NCBI GenBank assembly: GCA_022838965.1
Contig: JALHDK010000007.1
Span: forward strand, 1-27,119
DNA length: 27,119 bases
Source: Actinomycetales bacterium
GTDB lineage: Bacteria > Actinomycetota > Actinomycetes > Actinomycetales > Actinomycetaceae
Direction of reading: 5' to 3'
Part shown: in pieces, positions 17,853-27,119 of the stretch
Numbering within the stretch: position 1 is the stretch's first letter
How the letters are laid out: each line of letters opens with the position of its first letter
Made by a program: the position numbers and the translations under genes
Notes under the pieces: generated by a model
Told to the model about the DNA's origin: nothing
Seen by the model: only the letters and a program-made list of their open reading frames with translations
Databases searched by the model: none

Positions 17853-19213
17853 GCGACCCCTACATCGACTTCGTGTCCACCCCCTTCGGACGGACCGTCG
17901 CCAGCAGGCTCGGGCTCCCCCGGCCCGTGACGTTGCGCCGCCACACGGGGCCCGACACCCCGCTCGTGACCGGACCGGTCCTCGTCCTCTCGGACGATGC
18001 CTCCCGCGCCGACGCGGACGTCCTCGCCGCCGCCCTCCTCCCGTGGGACCTCGACGTCCGGCGGGACCCCCACCTCGCCGAGGGGCAGACGTGGGGTGCC
18101 GCCATCCTCGTCCTGACCGGGGTGGCCACCCCCGGTGACCTCGCCCCGGCCGTCCTGACCCTCGGCGGCACGCTCCGGCGGCTCGCGCGCTGTGGCCGGA
18201 TCGTCACGGTCTCGCGCACGGCCACGCCGGACCTCGACCCCGCCACGGCCGCCGCCCGCCAGGGCGTCGACGGCTTCCTCCGCGCGCTCGCAAAGGAACT
18301 GCGCGCCGGCGCCACCGCGAACGGGATCCAGCTCCACGACGACGTCCCCCTCGCCGCGCCCGCCACCCTCGCCGCGGTCCGGTTCCTCCTCTCCGCGAAG
18401 TCGGCCTTCGTGGACGGTCAGCTTCTCCGCATCTCCGGCCCCGGCACCGCCAACCCGTCGTGGGAGCGGCCGCTCGAGGGCAGGGTGGCCGTCGTGACCG
18501 GCGCGGCCCGCGGCATCGGCGCCGAGATCGTCCGCGTGCTGGCACGCGACGGCGCCCGCGTGGTGGGCGTGGACGTTCCGGCCGCGGGCGACACCCTCGC
18601 CGCTGTCATGAACGGCGTCCGGGGCACCGCACTGCAGCTCGACGTGACCGCCCCCGACGCCGCCCGCCGGATCCACGAGCACGCCCTGCAGCGCCACAGC
18701 ACGCTTGACATCGTGGTCCACAACGCCGGCATCCTGCGGGACAAGCTCCTCGCCAACATGACGGCGGACCGGTGGAACGATCTCATGGCCGTCAACATCG
18801 AGGCCCCCCTTCGGATGAACCGGACGTTCGTGGAACTCGGCCGCGCCGGGCTGCTCGGACCGGAGCCGCGCATCCTGGGCCTCGCCTCCACCTCCGGCAT
18901 CGCCGGGAACCGGGGCCAGACGAACTACGCCGCCGCCAAGGCCGGGATGATCGGCATGACCCGTGCGCTCGCGCCGGCGCTCGCCGCCCTGGGTGGCACC
19001 GCGAACGCCGTCGCCCCGGGGTTCATCGAGACCGAGATGACGGCGCGCATCCCGCCGGTGGCCCGGCAGGTGGCGCGGAGGCTGAACTCCCTGCAGCAGG
19101 GTGGGCTCCCCGTGGATGTGGCCGAGGCGATCGCCTTCCTCGCCTCCCCCGCCGCCGGCGGGGTGAACGGCGAGGTCCTGCGGGTGTGCGGCCAGAACTG
19201 GGTGGGCCAGTGA
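17849..19213 (+). CDS. Two-domain SDR 3-oxoacyl reductase / 3-hydroxyacyl-CoA dehydrogenase (FabG4-like)
   Basis: The 454-residue protein matches the high-molecular-weight FabG (FabG4) family in length and order. An N-terminal degenerate flavodoxin-like domain (residues 1-~200, with LRRLARCGRIVTVSRT and RFLLSAKSAFVDGQLLRISG) precedes a classical SDR domain starting at VAVVTGAARGIGAEIVRVLA. Catalytic residues are visible: VVHNAGILRDKLLANM, the Ser of LASTSGIAGNRGQT, and Tyr360/Lys364 in NYAAAKAGM. FabG4 proteins prefer NAD(H) and act on CoA thioesters, which fits 3-hydroxyacyl-CoA oxidation here. The ATG overlaps the thiolase stop, and its own stop overlaps the next GTG, so the three genes are translationally coupled. 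Confidence 0.93.
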   Translation: MSDPYIDFVSTPFGRTVASRLGLPRPVTLRRHTGPDTPLVTGPVLVLSDDASRADADVLAAALLPWDLDVRRDPHLAEGQTWGAAILVLTGVATPGDLAPAVLTLGGTLRRLARCGRIVTVSRTATPDLDPATAAARQGVDGFLRALAKELRAGATANGIQLHDDVPLAAPATLAAVRFLLSAKSAFVDGQLLRISGPGTANPSWERPLEGRVAVVTGAARGIGAEIVRVLARDGARVVGVDVPAAGDTLAAVMNGVRGTALQLDVTAPDAARRIHEHALQRHSTLDIVVHNAGILRDKLLANMTADRWNDLMAVNIEAPLRMNRTFVELGRAGLLGPEPRILGLASTSGIAGNRGQTNYAAAKAGMIGMTRALAPALAALGGTANAVAPGFIETEMTARIPPVARQVARRLNSLQQGGLPVDVAEAIAFLASPAAGGVNGEVLRVCGQNWVGQ

Positions 19214-20151
19214 GCGTGACCCTCCCCGCGGGCCCGCCGGCCGGACACGAGCTCATCGACCTCACGACGCCGCCCCGGCTCGCGGACGCCTATCGCGCGG
19301 CACTCCGGGAGGGGGCGGCGTCGGCGATCCGCCGGCCCACGGCGCTGCGGGTGCCTCACCTGGCGGTCGCCCACGGCCCGGTCAGGGCCGACGCGGCCCG
19401 CCTCACCGGCTACCAGCATCTCCTCGGCCTGCCCGGCACGGATGAACTCCCGGCGGGCTACGTCCACGTCCTCGGGTTCCCGGTGGCGATGGCACTGATG
19501 ACCCACCCCGACTTCCCGCTGCCCGTCCTGGGGATGGTGCACATCGCGAACACGGTGGTGCAGCAGCGCCCCGTCCGCTTCCCGGAAGCGCTGCGATTCA
19601 CCGCATGGGCGGAGGACCTCCGGCCCCACCGCCGCGGCACCCAGATCGACGTGCGGCTCCTCGCCACCGCCGGCGACGACGCCGTGTGGCTCGGCACGTC
19701 CACCTACCTCGCCAGGGGCGTGCGACCCCCGGACGCCGCGGAGACGCCGGAATCCGCGGAGATGCCCGCCGCCGACGCCGCGGAGGCGCCGGAGCGGGAG
19801 CAGGTGGACCCCGGACCCTCCGGACGGCATGTGTGGCGCCTGCCGGGCGACACCGGACGGCGCTACGCGGCGGTGTCGGGGGACCGCAACCCCATTCACA
19901 CGTCCCGGATGGGAGCGCGGCTCCTCGGATTTCCGCGCCCGATCGCGCATGGCATGTACACCGCTGCGCGCGCCCTCGCCGAGCTGCCCCGCCAGCCCCG
20001 GACCTTCGAGTGGACCGCCGCGTTCGCGAAGCCGGTCCTGCTGCCGGGGACGGTGGTGCTGCGGTTCGCGGCGGTCCCGGGCGGATGGTCCTACGTGGTC
20101 CACTCGCGCTCCGGGGCCACCCATCTCACGGGCGATGTTCGCGGGCGGTAA
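19210..20151 (+). CDS. MaoC-like double hot-dog enoyl-CoA hydratase
   Basis: This 313-residue protein has two hot-dog halves. The N-terminal half (to about residue 170) lacks a clear catalytic motif. The C-terminal half contains the hydratase-2 signature, YAAVSGDRNPIHTSRMGARL followed by LGFPRPIAHGMYTAA, with the Asp/His pair. A low-complexity Ala/Glu/Pro linker (about residues 175-205, DAAETPESAEMP and so on) joins them. This layout resembles mycobacterial HtdX-type dehydratases. In this operon it would hydrate trans-2-enoyl-CoA to (R)-3-hydroxyacyl-CoA, handing it to the FabG4-like enzyme. GTG at 19210 overlaps the preceding stop (GTGA); a second GTG at 19216 is possible. Confidence 0.88.
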   Translation: MSVTLPAGPPAGHELIDLTTPPRLADAYRAALREGAASAIRRPTALRVPHLAVAHGPVRADAARLTGYQHLLGLPGTDELPAGYVHVLGFPVAMALMTHPDFPLPVLGMVHIANTVVQQRPVRFPEALRFTAWAEDLRPHRRGTQIDVRLLATAGDDAVWLGTSTYLARGVRPPDAAETPESAEMPAADAAEAPEREQVDPGPSGRHVWRLPGDTGRRYAAVSGDRNPIHTSRMGARLLGFPRPIAHGMYTAARALAELPRQPRTFEWTAAFAKPVLLPGTVVLRFAAVPGGWSYVVHSRSGATHLTGDVRGR

Positions 20152-20211
20152 GCCTGACAGCACCGGGCACCGCTGCTACCATTCCGCCGGCCCGGAGAGG
20201 GATCGCACGGG

Positions 20212-20401
20212 TTGTCCACAGGCGCTGTCCACAACCCTGTTCACAGGACCGGAATGGTGCCGATCCACCTGTGGACAGGCTGGGACCACCGCGTCCCCTG
20301 CCGGAAAACGTTGCAATTCCGCCAGTTCTGGCGGCATCCCACCGAAGTGCACTCATCGGCCGGATCCGCTTGACAGACCGGCCACGGCGAACTTGTACAC
20401 A
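20212..20401. promoter_or_regulatory. Cluster of five DnaA-box-like nonamers between convergent genes
   Basis: The 311-bp gap 20152-20462 lies between two 3' ends (maoC and purQ) and has no credible gene. It contains TTGTCCACA (20212-20220, the exact high-GC actinomycete DnaA-box form), CTGTCCACA (20225-20233), CTGTTCACA (20237-20245), CTGTCCACA on the minus strand (20270-20278) and TTGTACACA (20393-20401). The first three are direct repeats 12-13 bp apart. No dnaA, dnaN or long AT-rich tract is nearby, so oriC is unlikely; a DnaA-titrating or DnaA-regulatory locus is the better guess. Unrecognised repressor sites remain possible. Confidence 0.55.
20319..20334. repeat. Perfect 16-bp palindrome in the convergent gap
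   Basis: CCGCCAG-TT-CTGGCGG lies between the DnaA-box-like repeats. It could act as a modest terminator for the maoC or purQ transcript, or be a protein-binding site within the cluster. Nothing distinguishes these. Confidence 0.45.
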
Positions 20402-20462
20402 TCTGTTCCCAGCGCAAAGCCCGACTGCCGGAAACCTCCAACGGGCTGTGTGCCCGGGGCGA

Positions 20463-21164
20463 TCAGGCGAGCACTCGCCGCAGGATGGAGGTGAAGAACC
20501 CGAGGCCATCCGTCCCGGTCCGGGGTCCCAGTGGCCCATCGGGCCCGTACCCGGGTTCAACGGCGTGCTCCGGATGCGGCATGAGGCCGACGACGTTGCC
20601 GGCGGGGTTGCAGATCCCGGCGATGGCGCGGGCGGAGCCGTTGGGATTGGGACCCAGGTACCGCAGGACCACGCGACCCTCGGCCTCCAGCTCGTCCAGC
20701 GTCCGCTCGTCGGCGATGTAGCCGCCTTCGCCGTTCTTGAGCGGGATGGTGATCTCCTGGCCCGGCTCGTAATCCGCGGTCCACGGGGTCGAGGTGTTCT
20801 CGACGCGGAGCCGCTGGTCGCGGCAGATGAAGAGCTGGTGGTCGTTCCGGATCAGGGCGCCGGGCAGCAGGTGCGACTCGCACAGCACCTGGAAGCCGTT
20901 GCAGATGCCCAGCACGGGCATTCCGCCCGCGGCGGCGTCCGCCACCCGCTCCATGACCGGGGCGAAGCGGGCGATCGCTCCCGCGCGCAGGTAGTCGCCG
21001 TACGAGAAGCCGCCGGGGAGGATGACGGCGTCGACGCCGTGCAGATCAGCATCCGCGTGCCACAGGGCGACCGCCTCACCGCCGGCGAGCCGGACGGCGC
21101 GCGCCGCGTCGCGATCGTCCAGCGATCCCGGGAAGGTGACGACGCCGATGCGGGGATCGCTCAT
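20463..21164 (-). CDS. purQ: Phosphoribosylformylglycinamidine synthase, glutaminase subunit
   Basis: PurQ is the class I glutamine amidotransferase subunit that supplies ammonia to PurL. The 233-residue protein starts [20 protein letters not shown]. It has [15 protein letters not shown], the nucleophile Cys88 in [12 protein letters not shown], and the His/Glu pair in [12 protein letters not shown] near residue 203. The ATG at 21164 overlaps the purS stop (ATGA), giving a purS-purQ coupled pair. Unlike many actinomycetes, purL does not follow; the beta-oxidation module lies between. Length and active-site residues are normal. Confidence 0.97.
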   Translation of the reverse strand: MSDPRIGVVTFPGSLDDRDAARAVRLAGGEAVALWHADADLHGVDAVILPGGFSYGDYLRAGAIARFAPVMERVADAAAGGMPVLGICNGFQVLCESHLLPGALIRNDHQLFICRDQRLRVENTSTPWTADYEPGQEITIPLKNGEGGYIADERTLDELEAEGRVVLRYLGPNPNGSARAIAGICNPAGNVVGLMPHPEHAVEPGYGPDGPLGPRTGTDGLGFFTSILRRVLA

Positions 21165-21415
21165 TCCGCGCCCACCTCGGCCACGGAGACGACATCCTCG
21201 ATGATCGGGTTGGAGAGCAACCGCTCGGCCGCCGCCCGCGCCGCCGCGAGGTGGGCCTCGGTGACCGCACCCTCGACCGTGAGCTCGAAGCGCTTGCCCT
21301 GCCGGACGGCGGTGAACTGGTCGAAGCCGAGGCGCGGCAGGGCGCCGGCAACCGCCTTGCCCTGCGGGTCCAGCAACTCCGGCTTCGGCATGACCTCGAC
21401 GACGATCCGTCCCAC
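21161..21415 (-). CDS. purS: Phosphoribosylformylglycinamidine synthase subunit PurS
   Basis: PurS is the small dimeric subunit that bridges PurL and PurQ. The 84-residue protein reads [20 protein letters not shown], then [13 protein letters not shown] and [19 protein letters not shown], the whole PurS fold. GTG at 21415 is chosen because GAGGAGG lies 5 nt upstream and the resulting length equals the family norm; starting further upstream would add about 20 unrelated residues. It follows purC after 81 bp with no strong terminator and overlaps purQ. Confidence 0.95.
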   Translation of the reverse strand: MGRIVVEVMPKPELLDPQGKAVAGALPRLGFDQFTAVRQGKRFELTVEGAVTEAHLAAARAAAERLLSNPIIEDVVSVAEVGAE

Positions 21416-21496
21416 GGTGACCTCCTCGGCAGTGATGCGACCAGAGTAGTGCGGGGCCCCGGCACGACCCCGTGACATGCCACCATGCGGTCAGGG

Positions 21497-22393
21497 TTAC
21501 AGCTCGGGCTCGCTCCCGGTGAGGCGGCGGAACGCCTCGAGGTAGCGGGCGCGGGTCTTCTCCACGATCTCGTCCGGGAGCGGGGGCGGCGGCTCGTCAG
21601 CGAACCGGTTCCAGCCCGACTCGGGAGAGAGCAGCCAGTCCCGCACGAACTGCTTGTCGAAGCTGTACTGCGGCCGCCCGGGCTCCCAGTCCGCGGCATC
21701 CCAGTACCGGGACGAGTCCGAGGTCAGCACCTCGTCCGCGAGGATGATGTCCCGCGCGAAGGACGACTCGGGGGGCAGCCCGAACTCGAACTTGGTGTCG
21801 GCGAGGATGAGGCCCTTGCCGGCCGCGATCGTCCGGGCCCGGGAGTAGAGCGCGAGCGTGGTGGCCCGCAACTGCGACGCGAGAGCGCCCACCTCCGTCT
21901 TGAGCTCCGCGAAGCTGATGTTCTGATCGTGGCTCCCCAGTTCGGCCTTGGTCGCCGGGGTGAAGATCGGTTCGGGGAGCTCATCGCCCTCCCGCAGTCC
22001 CGCCGGCAGGCGGATCCCGCAGATGCCCCCCGTTGCCCGGTACTCGTTCATCGCCGAACCCGCCAGATACCCGCGCGCCACGCACTCGACGTGGATCATG
22101 CTCAGCCGGCGACAGATCATCGCCCGGCCGCGCACCGGCTCGGGCACGTCCAGGCTGACGACGTGGTTCTCCACGATGTCCCCCAGCTGGTCGAACCACC
22201 ACAGGCTGAGCTGGGAGAGGATCTTGCCCTTGTCGGGGATGCGGGTGGGCAGCACGTGGTCAAAGGCGGAGATCCGGTCGGAGCACACCACGAGAATGAC
22301 GTCGCCGCTGCCGTGGGCCGACGCGTCCTGGGGCACGTACAGGTCCCGCACCTTCCCTGACGAGACGTGCGCCCAACCGTCGAGATCAAACAT
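21497..22393 (-). CDS. purC: Phosphoribosylaminoimidazole-succinocarboxamide synthase (SAICAR synthetase)
   Basis: PurC joins CAIR and aspartate with ATP to form SAICAR. The 298-residue protein shows [12 protein letters not shown] (nucleotide loop), [67 protein letters not shown] and [12 protein letters not shown] with the metal/substrate acids, and [11 protein letters not shown]. This is the longer (~300-residue) class. ATG at 22393 has GGAGGAGG about 9 nt upstream. It is 54 bp downstream of the purD remnant and 81 bp upstream of purS, and the arrangement purD-purC-purS-purQ suggests one transcript. Confidence 0.97.
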   Translation of the reverse strand: MFDLDGWAHVSSGKVRDLYVPQDASAHGSGDVILVVCSDRISAFDHVLPTRIPDKGKILSQLSLWWFDQLGDIVENHVVSLDVPEPVRGRAMICRRLSMIHVECVARGYLAGSAMNEYRATGGICGIRLPAGLREGDELPEPIFTPATKAELGSHDQNISFAELKTEVGALASQLRATTLALYSRARTIAAGKGLILADTKFEFGLPPESSFARDIILADEVLTSDSSRYWDAADWEPGRPQYSFDKQFVRDWLLSPESGWNRFADEPPPPLPDEIVEKTRARYLEAFRRLTGSEPEL

Positions 22394-22447
22394 TCGCGCT
22401 GCTCCTCCTCCGCGGCCATCCTCCCAGATGGCGGTGTCGACGCATCG

Positions 22448-22939
22448 TCATTCCGGGACGCGGACCTCCTCGACCCGCGCCGCGATGTCCGTGCGGTGGT
22501 GGGCGCCCGCCAGGTGGATCCGTGACACGGCGTCGTAGGCACGCGCGCGCGCCTGGGCGACGTCAGCCCCCTCCCCCACCACGCACAGCACGCGCCCTCC
22601 GGCGCTCACCAGCTCCCCCGCGTCCGTCAGCGCCGTGCCCGCGTGGATGACGTGAACGCCCTCGACGGCCTCCGCCGCCTCCACGCCGGTGATCGGATCC
22701 CCGGAGCGGACCGCGCCGGGATACCCGGCGGCCGCCACCACCACGGTCACGGCGGCGCCGCGGGACCAGCGCATCGCCTCGGCGTCGTGCAGTCTCCCGC
22801 GGGCAGCGGCGTCCAGCAGCCCGGCGAGCGGTGTGCGGAGGCGGGGAAGAACCACCTGGGTCTCCGGGTCACCGAACCGCACGTTGAACTCCACCACACG
22901 CAGGCCCCGGGACGTCAACGCGAGGCCGCAGTACAGCAG
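22448..22939 (-). pseudogene. purD: purD, C-terminal fragment (phosphoribosylamine-glycine ligase)
   Basis: This frame carries the C-terminal part of GAR synthetase: [34 protein letters not shown] (metal/ATP-grasp residues), VVVAAAGYPGAVRSGDPITG, HAGTALTD and GGRVLCVVGEG. It begins abruptly at about nt 22939 in a different frame from the N-terminal fragment. The only possible start within it (TTG at 22918) has no ribosome site and is an internal Leu of the family. It ends in TGA at 22448, 54 bp before purC. Confidence 0.85.
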
Positions 22940-23658
22940 GTGGCGGTGAGGTCCCCGGGCGCCCAGGGCAACGGCGAGTAGGCGCCCATGCCCCCCGTGT
23001 TGGGCCCCGCGTCGCCGTCGAGGGCGCGCTTGTAGTCCTGCGCGGGGGCGAGGGGCACGACCTCGGTGCCGTCACAGATGCAGAAGAGCGACACCTCGGG
23101 CCCCTCGAGGTACTCCTCGACGACGACGCGCGGCACTCCCGGCCGCGACAGGCACGCGGCGGCGTGGGCGAGGGCGGCGGCGGGATCGGAGGTCACGACC
23201 ACGCCCTTGCCCGCCGCCAGGCCGTCATCCTTGACCACGTGGGGAGCGCCGAAGGAGTCCATGGCGTCGCGGACCTCGTCGAGGGTGGTGCACACCCGGG
23301 CCATGGCGGTGGGAACGCCAGCCGCCGCCATGACCTCCTTGGCGAAGGCCTTCGACCCCTCGAGCCGGGCGGCCGCCGCGGACGGCCCGAACACCGGGAT
23401 CCCGGCCGCGCGGACGGCGTCCGCGACCCCGGCCACCAGCGGTGCCTCGGGACCCACGACGACGAGGTCGACGGCGCGGGCGACGGCCAGCGTGGCGACG
23501 GCGGCAGGGTCGGCGATGTCGACCGCCACGTTGGTGGCGATCGCACCCGTCCCGGGGTTTCCGGGAGCGACGAGGAGCTCGTCGGTGGCGGGGTCGGCGA
23601 CGAGGGCACGCGCCAGGGCGTGCTCACGGCCTCCCGAGCCGAGCAGCAGGATCTTCAC
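22915..23658 (-). CDS. purD: purD, N-terminal fragment, frameshifted (phosphoribosylamine-glycine ligase)
   Basis: This 247-codon frame contains the N-terminal and most of the ATP-grasp region of GAR synthetase, which ligates phosphoribosylamine and glycine. Landmarks are [74 protein letters not shown] and [19 protein letters not shown]. After that point it reads unrelated residues ([10 protein letters not shown]) to a stop. Compared with family members such as E. coli PurD, roughly 25 codons that normally precede LYCGLAL are missing, and the frame changes at nt ~22940. As written, no full PurD can be made. ATG at 23658 is unambiguous. Confidence 0.85.
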   Translation of the reverse strand: MKILLLGSGGREHALARALVADPATDELLVAPGNPGTGAIATNVAVDIADPAAVATLAVARAVDLVVVGPEAPLVAGVADAVRAAGIPVFGPSAAAARLEGSKAFAKEVMAAAGVPTAMARVCTTLDEVRDAMDSFGAPHVVKDDGLAAGKGVVVTSDPAAALAHAAACLSRPGVPRVVVEEYLEGPEVSLFCICDGTEVVPLAPAQDYKRALDGDAGPNTGGMGAYSPLPWAPGDLTATCCTAASR

Positions 23659-23728
23659 AGGGGCGAGCCTAGCGGGAGCAGCGAATCGGGCCGGTTCGCG
23701 TCAGAAGGTGGACAGCGGGTGGGCAGCA

Positions 23729-23764
23729 GCGTGCCCGGTGCGCGAGCATGCGCACCGGGCACGC
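23729..23764 (-). terminator. Hairpin terminator after pckG
   Basis: A perfect 15-bp stem (GCGTGCCCGGTGCGC with its complement) and a 6-nt loop start 7 bp beyond the pckG stop and before purD. It has no U-tract. It would give pckG and the purD-C-S-Q run separate transcripts. Confidence 0.75.
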
Positions 23765-23770
23765 AGGTCA

Positions 23771-25615
23771 TCACTCCTGGCTCGCCTGGGCGATCCGCAG
23801 ACGGAGCGCGAGCAGCTGCTCGTAGAGCTCGGTGGGGACCTTCTCGCCGAACTGCCGGAAGTAGTCCTCCGTGAGGTCGGCCTCCGCAGCCCACGCGGCA
23901 GGATCGAGCGCGAAGAGCTTCTCGAACGTGCCCTCCGGCAGGTCGAGACCCTCCAGGTTGAGGTCACCCTTGAGCGGGACACGGCCGGAGATCGCGTCGA
24001 CGGCGTCGACCTCCCCGTTGACGCGGCGCAAGGCCCACTCGAGGGCACGGGCGTTGTCGCCGAAGCCGGGCCACAGCCAGCGCCCGTCGGCGTCCTTCCG
24101 GAACCAGTTGACCTGGAAGATGCGCGGCGCCTTGTCGCCGAGGCGCTCCCCCATCCGGATCCAGTGGGCCCAGTAGTCCGCCATGTTGTAGCCGCAGAAG
24201 GGCAGCATCGCGAAGGGGTCACGGCGCAGGGCGCCCACGGCGCCCTCGGCGGCGGCGGTCTGCTCGGAGGACACCGTGGCGCCCACGAACACCCCGTGCT
24301 CCCAGCTGTACGACTCGGAGATCAGCGGCACGTTGGACGCGCGCCGCCCGCCGAAGAGGATCACATCGATCGGCACGCCCGCCGGGTCCTCCCAGTCCGG
24401 GGAGATCGACGCCGCCTGGTCGGCGCGGACGGTGAACCGGCTGTTGGGGTGCGAGGACGGCACACCCGACGCCGGCGTCCAGTCGTTGCCCCGCCAGTCG
24501 ATGAGATGGGCCGGCGGCTCCTTCGTCATGCCCTCCCACCAGACGTCGCCGTCGTCGGTGAGCGCCACGTTCGTGAAGATCGTGTCGTGATCGAGGGCCT
24601 GGAGCGCGGTGGGGTTCGTCTCCATCGAGGTGCCCGGGGCGACACCGAAGAAGCCCGCCTCGGGGTTGATGGCGTACAGCCGGCCGTCGTCGCCCTGGCG
24701 CATCCACGCGATGTCGTCCCCGATGGTCTCGACCTTCCATCCCGGGATCGTGGGCCGCAGCATCGCGAGATTGGTCTTGCCGCAGGCGCTGGGGAACGCG
24801 GCGGCGAGGTGGTAGACGCGCCCGTCCGGGCCGGTGATCTTGAGGATCAGCATGTGTTCGGCCAGCCAGCCCTCGTCGCGGGCGAGCACGGAGGCGATGC
24901 GCAGGGCGTAGCACTTCTTCCCGAGCAGCGCGTTCCCGCCGTAGCCGGAGCCGTAGGACCAGATCTCGCGGGTCTCGGGGAAGTGGGTGATGTACTTCGT
25001 CTCGTTGCACGGCCAGGTCACGTCGGGCCGGGTGGTGCCGTCGGCGTCGACGAGCGGGTACCCCACCGAGTGGACGGCGGGCACCCAGTACTGACCCTCG
25101 CCGATGAGCCGCAGCGCCTCGGCGCCCATGCGGGTCATGATCCGCATGTTGAGCACGACGTAGATCGAGTCCGAGATCTCCACGCCCAGGCGCGAGATCC
25201 GTCCGCCCAGCGGGCCCATGGAGAACGGGATGACGTACATCGTGCGGCCCCGCATCGAGCCGTCGAAGAGCGGCATGAGGGTGGCCTTCATGGCCGCCGG
25301 GTCGGCCCAGTTGTTGGTCGGCCCCGCGTCCTCCTCCTTCTCGGAGCAGATGTAGGTGCGGGACTCCACCCGGGCGACGTCGGCCGGGTCGGAGCGGACC
25401 AGGAACGATCCGGGCCGCTTCGCCGGGTTGAGCGGGATGAAGGTACCGGCGGCCACCGCCTCGGCACGCAGCCGGTCACGCTCCTCCTCGGAGCCGTCAC
25501 ACCAGTGGATGGAGTCCGGCTTGGTCAGCGCCGCCACGGTCGTGACCCATTCGACGAGGTCCGGCGGCGCGGCTGCGGGCGCCCCCTGGGCGATCAGGGT
25601 GGTGTCAACGGTCAT
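23771..25615 (-). CDS. pckG: Phosphoenolpyruvate carboxykinase (GTP)
   Basis: PckG converts oxaloacetate and GTP to phosphoenolpyruvate and CO2, and can run in reverse. The 614-residue protein is the GTP-dependent type. It shows [32 protein letters not shown], the P-loop with reactive Cys in [15 protein letters not shown] (near residue 280), [39 protein letters not shown] and [19 protein letters not shown] at 25615 has AAGGAG 5 nt upstream. The 160-bp gap before purA has no clear promoter, so it may have its own unrecognised one. A terminator follows. Enzymes of this type set the oxaloacetate level, and hence aspartate, used by PurC and PurA. Confidence 0.97.
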   Translation of the reverse strand: MTVDTTLIAQGAPAAAPPDLVEWVTTVAALTKPDSIHWCDGSEEERDRLRAEAVAAGTFIPLNPAKRPGSFLVRSDPADVARVESRTYICSEKEEDAGPTNNWADPAAMKATLMPLFDGSMRGRTMYVIPFSMGPLGGRISRLGVEISDSIYVVLNMRIMTRMGAEALRLIGEGQYWVPAVHSVGYPLVDADGTTRPDVTWPCNETKYITHFPETREIWSYGSGYGGNALLGKKCYALRIASVLARDEGWLAEHMLILKITGPDGRVYHLAAAFPSACGKTNLAMLRPTIPGWKVETIGDDIAWMRQGDDGRLYAINPEAGFFGVAPGTSMETNPTALQALDHDTIFTNVALTDDGDVWWEGMTKEPPAHLIDWRGNDWTPASGVPSSHPNSRFTVRADQAASISPDWEDPAGVPIDVILFGGRRASNVPLISESYSWEHGVFVGATVSSEQTAAAEGAVGALRRDPFAMLPFCGYNMADYWAHWIRMGERLGDKAPRIFQVNWFRKDADGRWLWPGFGDNARALEWALRRVNGEVDAVDAISGRVPLKGDLNLEGLDLPEGTFEKLFALDPAAWAAEADLTEDYFRQFGEKVPTELYEQLLALRLRIAQASQE

Positions 25616-25775
25616 GTCTCTCCTTCACGGGGACCTCGCGAACGACGACGTTCAGCACTGCGTCAGGGTCCAGCGCCTCCATCCTCACCCATGCACGCGG
25701 GTGCGGTGCGGACGAAAGACCCACCGGACCACTCTCCACCGCCGCAGTGTGTGCGACACCACACCGGGCGGGTGA

Positions 25776-27119
<1,344 letters not shown>

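Noticed and set aside
20152..20462. Possible chromosomal origin (oriC)
   Set aside because: DnaA-like boxes are present, but no dnaA/dnaN neighbours and no AT-rich unwinding tract, which actinomycete origins normally have.
19605..21449. 614-codon plus-strand ORF crossing from maoC through the convergent gap into antisense purQ/purS
   Set aside because: It starts out of frame inside maoC and ends antisense to purQ/purS; the gap part has no coding character.
25640..25653. GAACG-N4-CGTTC palindrome upstream of pckG as a LexA/SOS box
   Set aside because: Spacing between GAAC and GTTC is 6 nt rather than the 4 of the actinobacterial LexA box, and pckG is not an SOS gene.

Overview
The window is GC-rich chromosomal DNA whose coding frames have G/C-ending codons almost throughout. 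A DUF3073 gene convergent with purM, the FabG4-type two-domain reductase, GTP-dependent PEP carboxykinase and a Holin-X/DUF3618 gene pair together point to a high-GC actinomycete (Actinomycetota). The genus cannot be read from the sequence. From memory, the order SCP-like gene, purF, purM, DUF3073 resembles the mycobacterial Rv0807-Rv0810c region.

Layout. (1) 1-1609 (+) is a mosaic of gene pieces: an internal MurT-like fragment joined in frame to the C-terminal half of a CobB-type sirtuin, then the C-terminal part of an FtsX-type ABC permease. (2) 1681-2994 (+) holds a Holin-X family membrane protein with a possible leader minicistron, a DUF3618 protein and a DUF3073 protein that runs into purM. 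(3) 2848-7609 (-) is a tightly packed run: SCP-like protein, small membrane protein, RNB ribonuclease, purF, purM. (4) 7736-9616 (-) is a secreted 5'-nucleotidase with a CRP/GlxR-like site upstream. (5) 9837-13496 (-) is purL followed 15 bp later by gdhA. (6) 13620-20151 is a fatty-acid beta-oxidation module: tetR and an acyl-CoA oxidase on minus, thiolase, fabG4-like and a MaoC hydratase on plus, with a palindromic operator between the divergent starts. (7) 20152-20462 is a convergent non-coding gap with a cluster of DnaA-box-like sequences. (8) 20463-27083 (-) is purA, pckG, a broken purD, purC, purS, purQ.

How they fit together. Eight purine-synthesis loci are present (purF, D, S, Q, L, M, C, A), all on the minus strand, interleaved with nitrogen and C4 metabolism (gdhA, pckG) and nucleotide scavenging (5'-nucleotidase). 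The beta-oxidation module separates purQ from purL and supplies all four steps of a cycle: oxidase, hydratase, 3-hydroxyacyl dehydrogenase, thiolase. The points most worth a second look are the DnaA-box cluster between convergent genes, the internal deletion and frameshift in purD, the chimeric left edge, and the CRP-like and TetR operators. I found no tRNA, rRNA, CRISPR array, insertion sequence or prophage.
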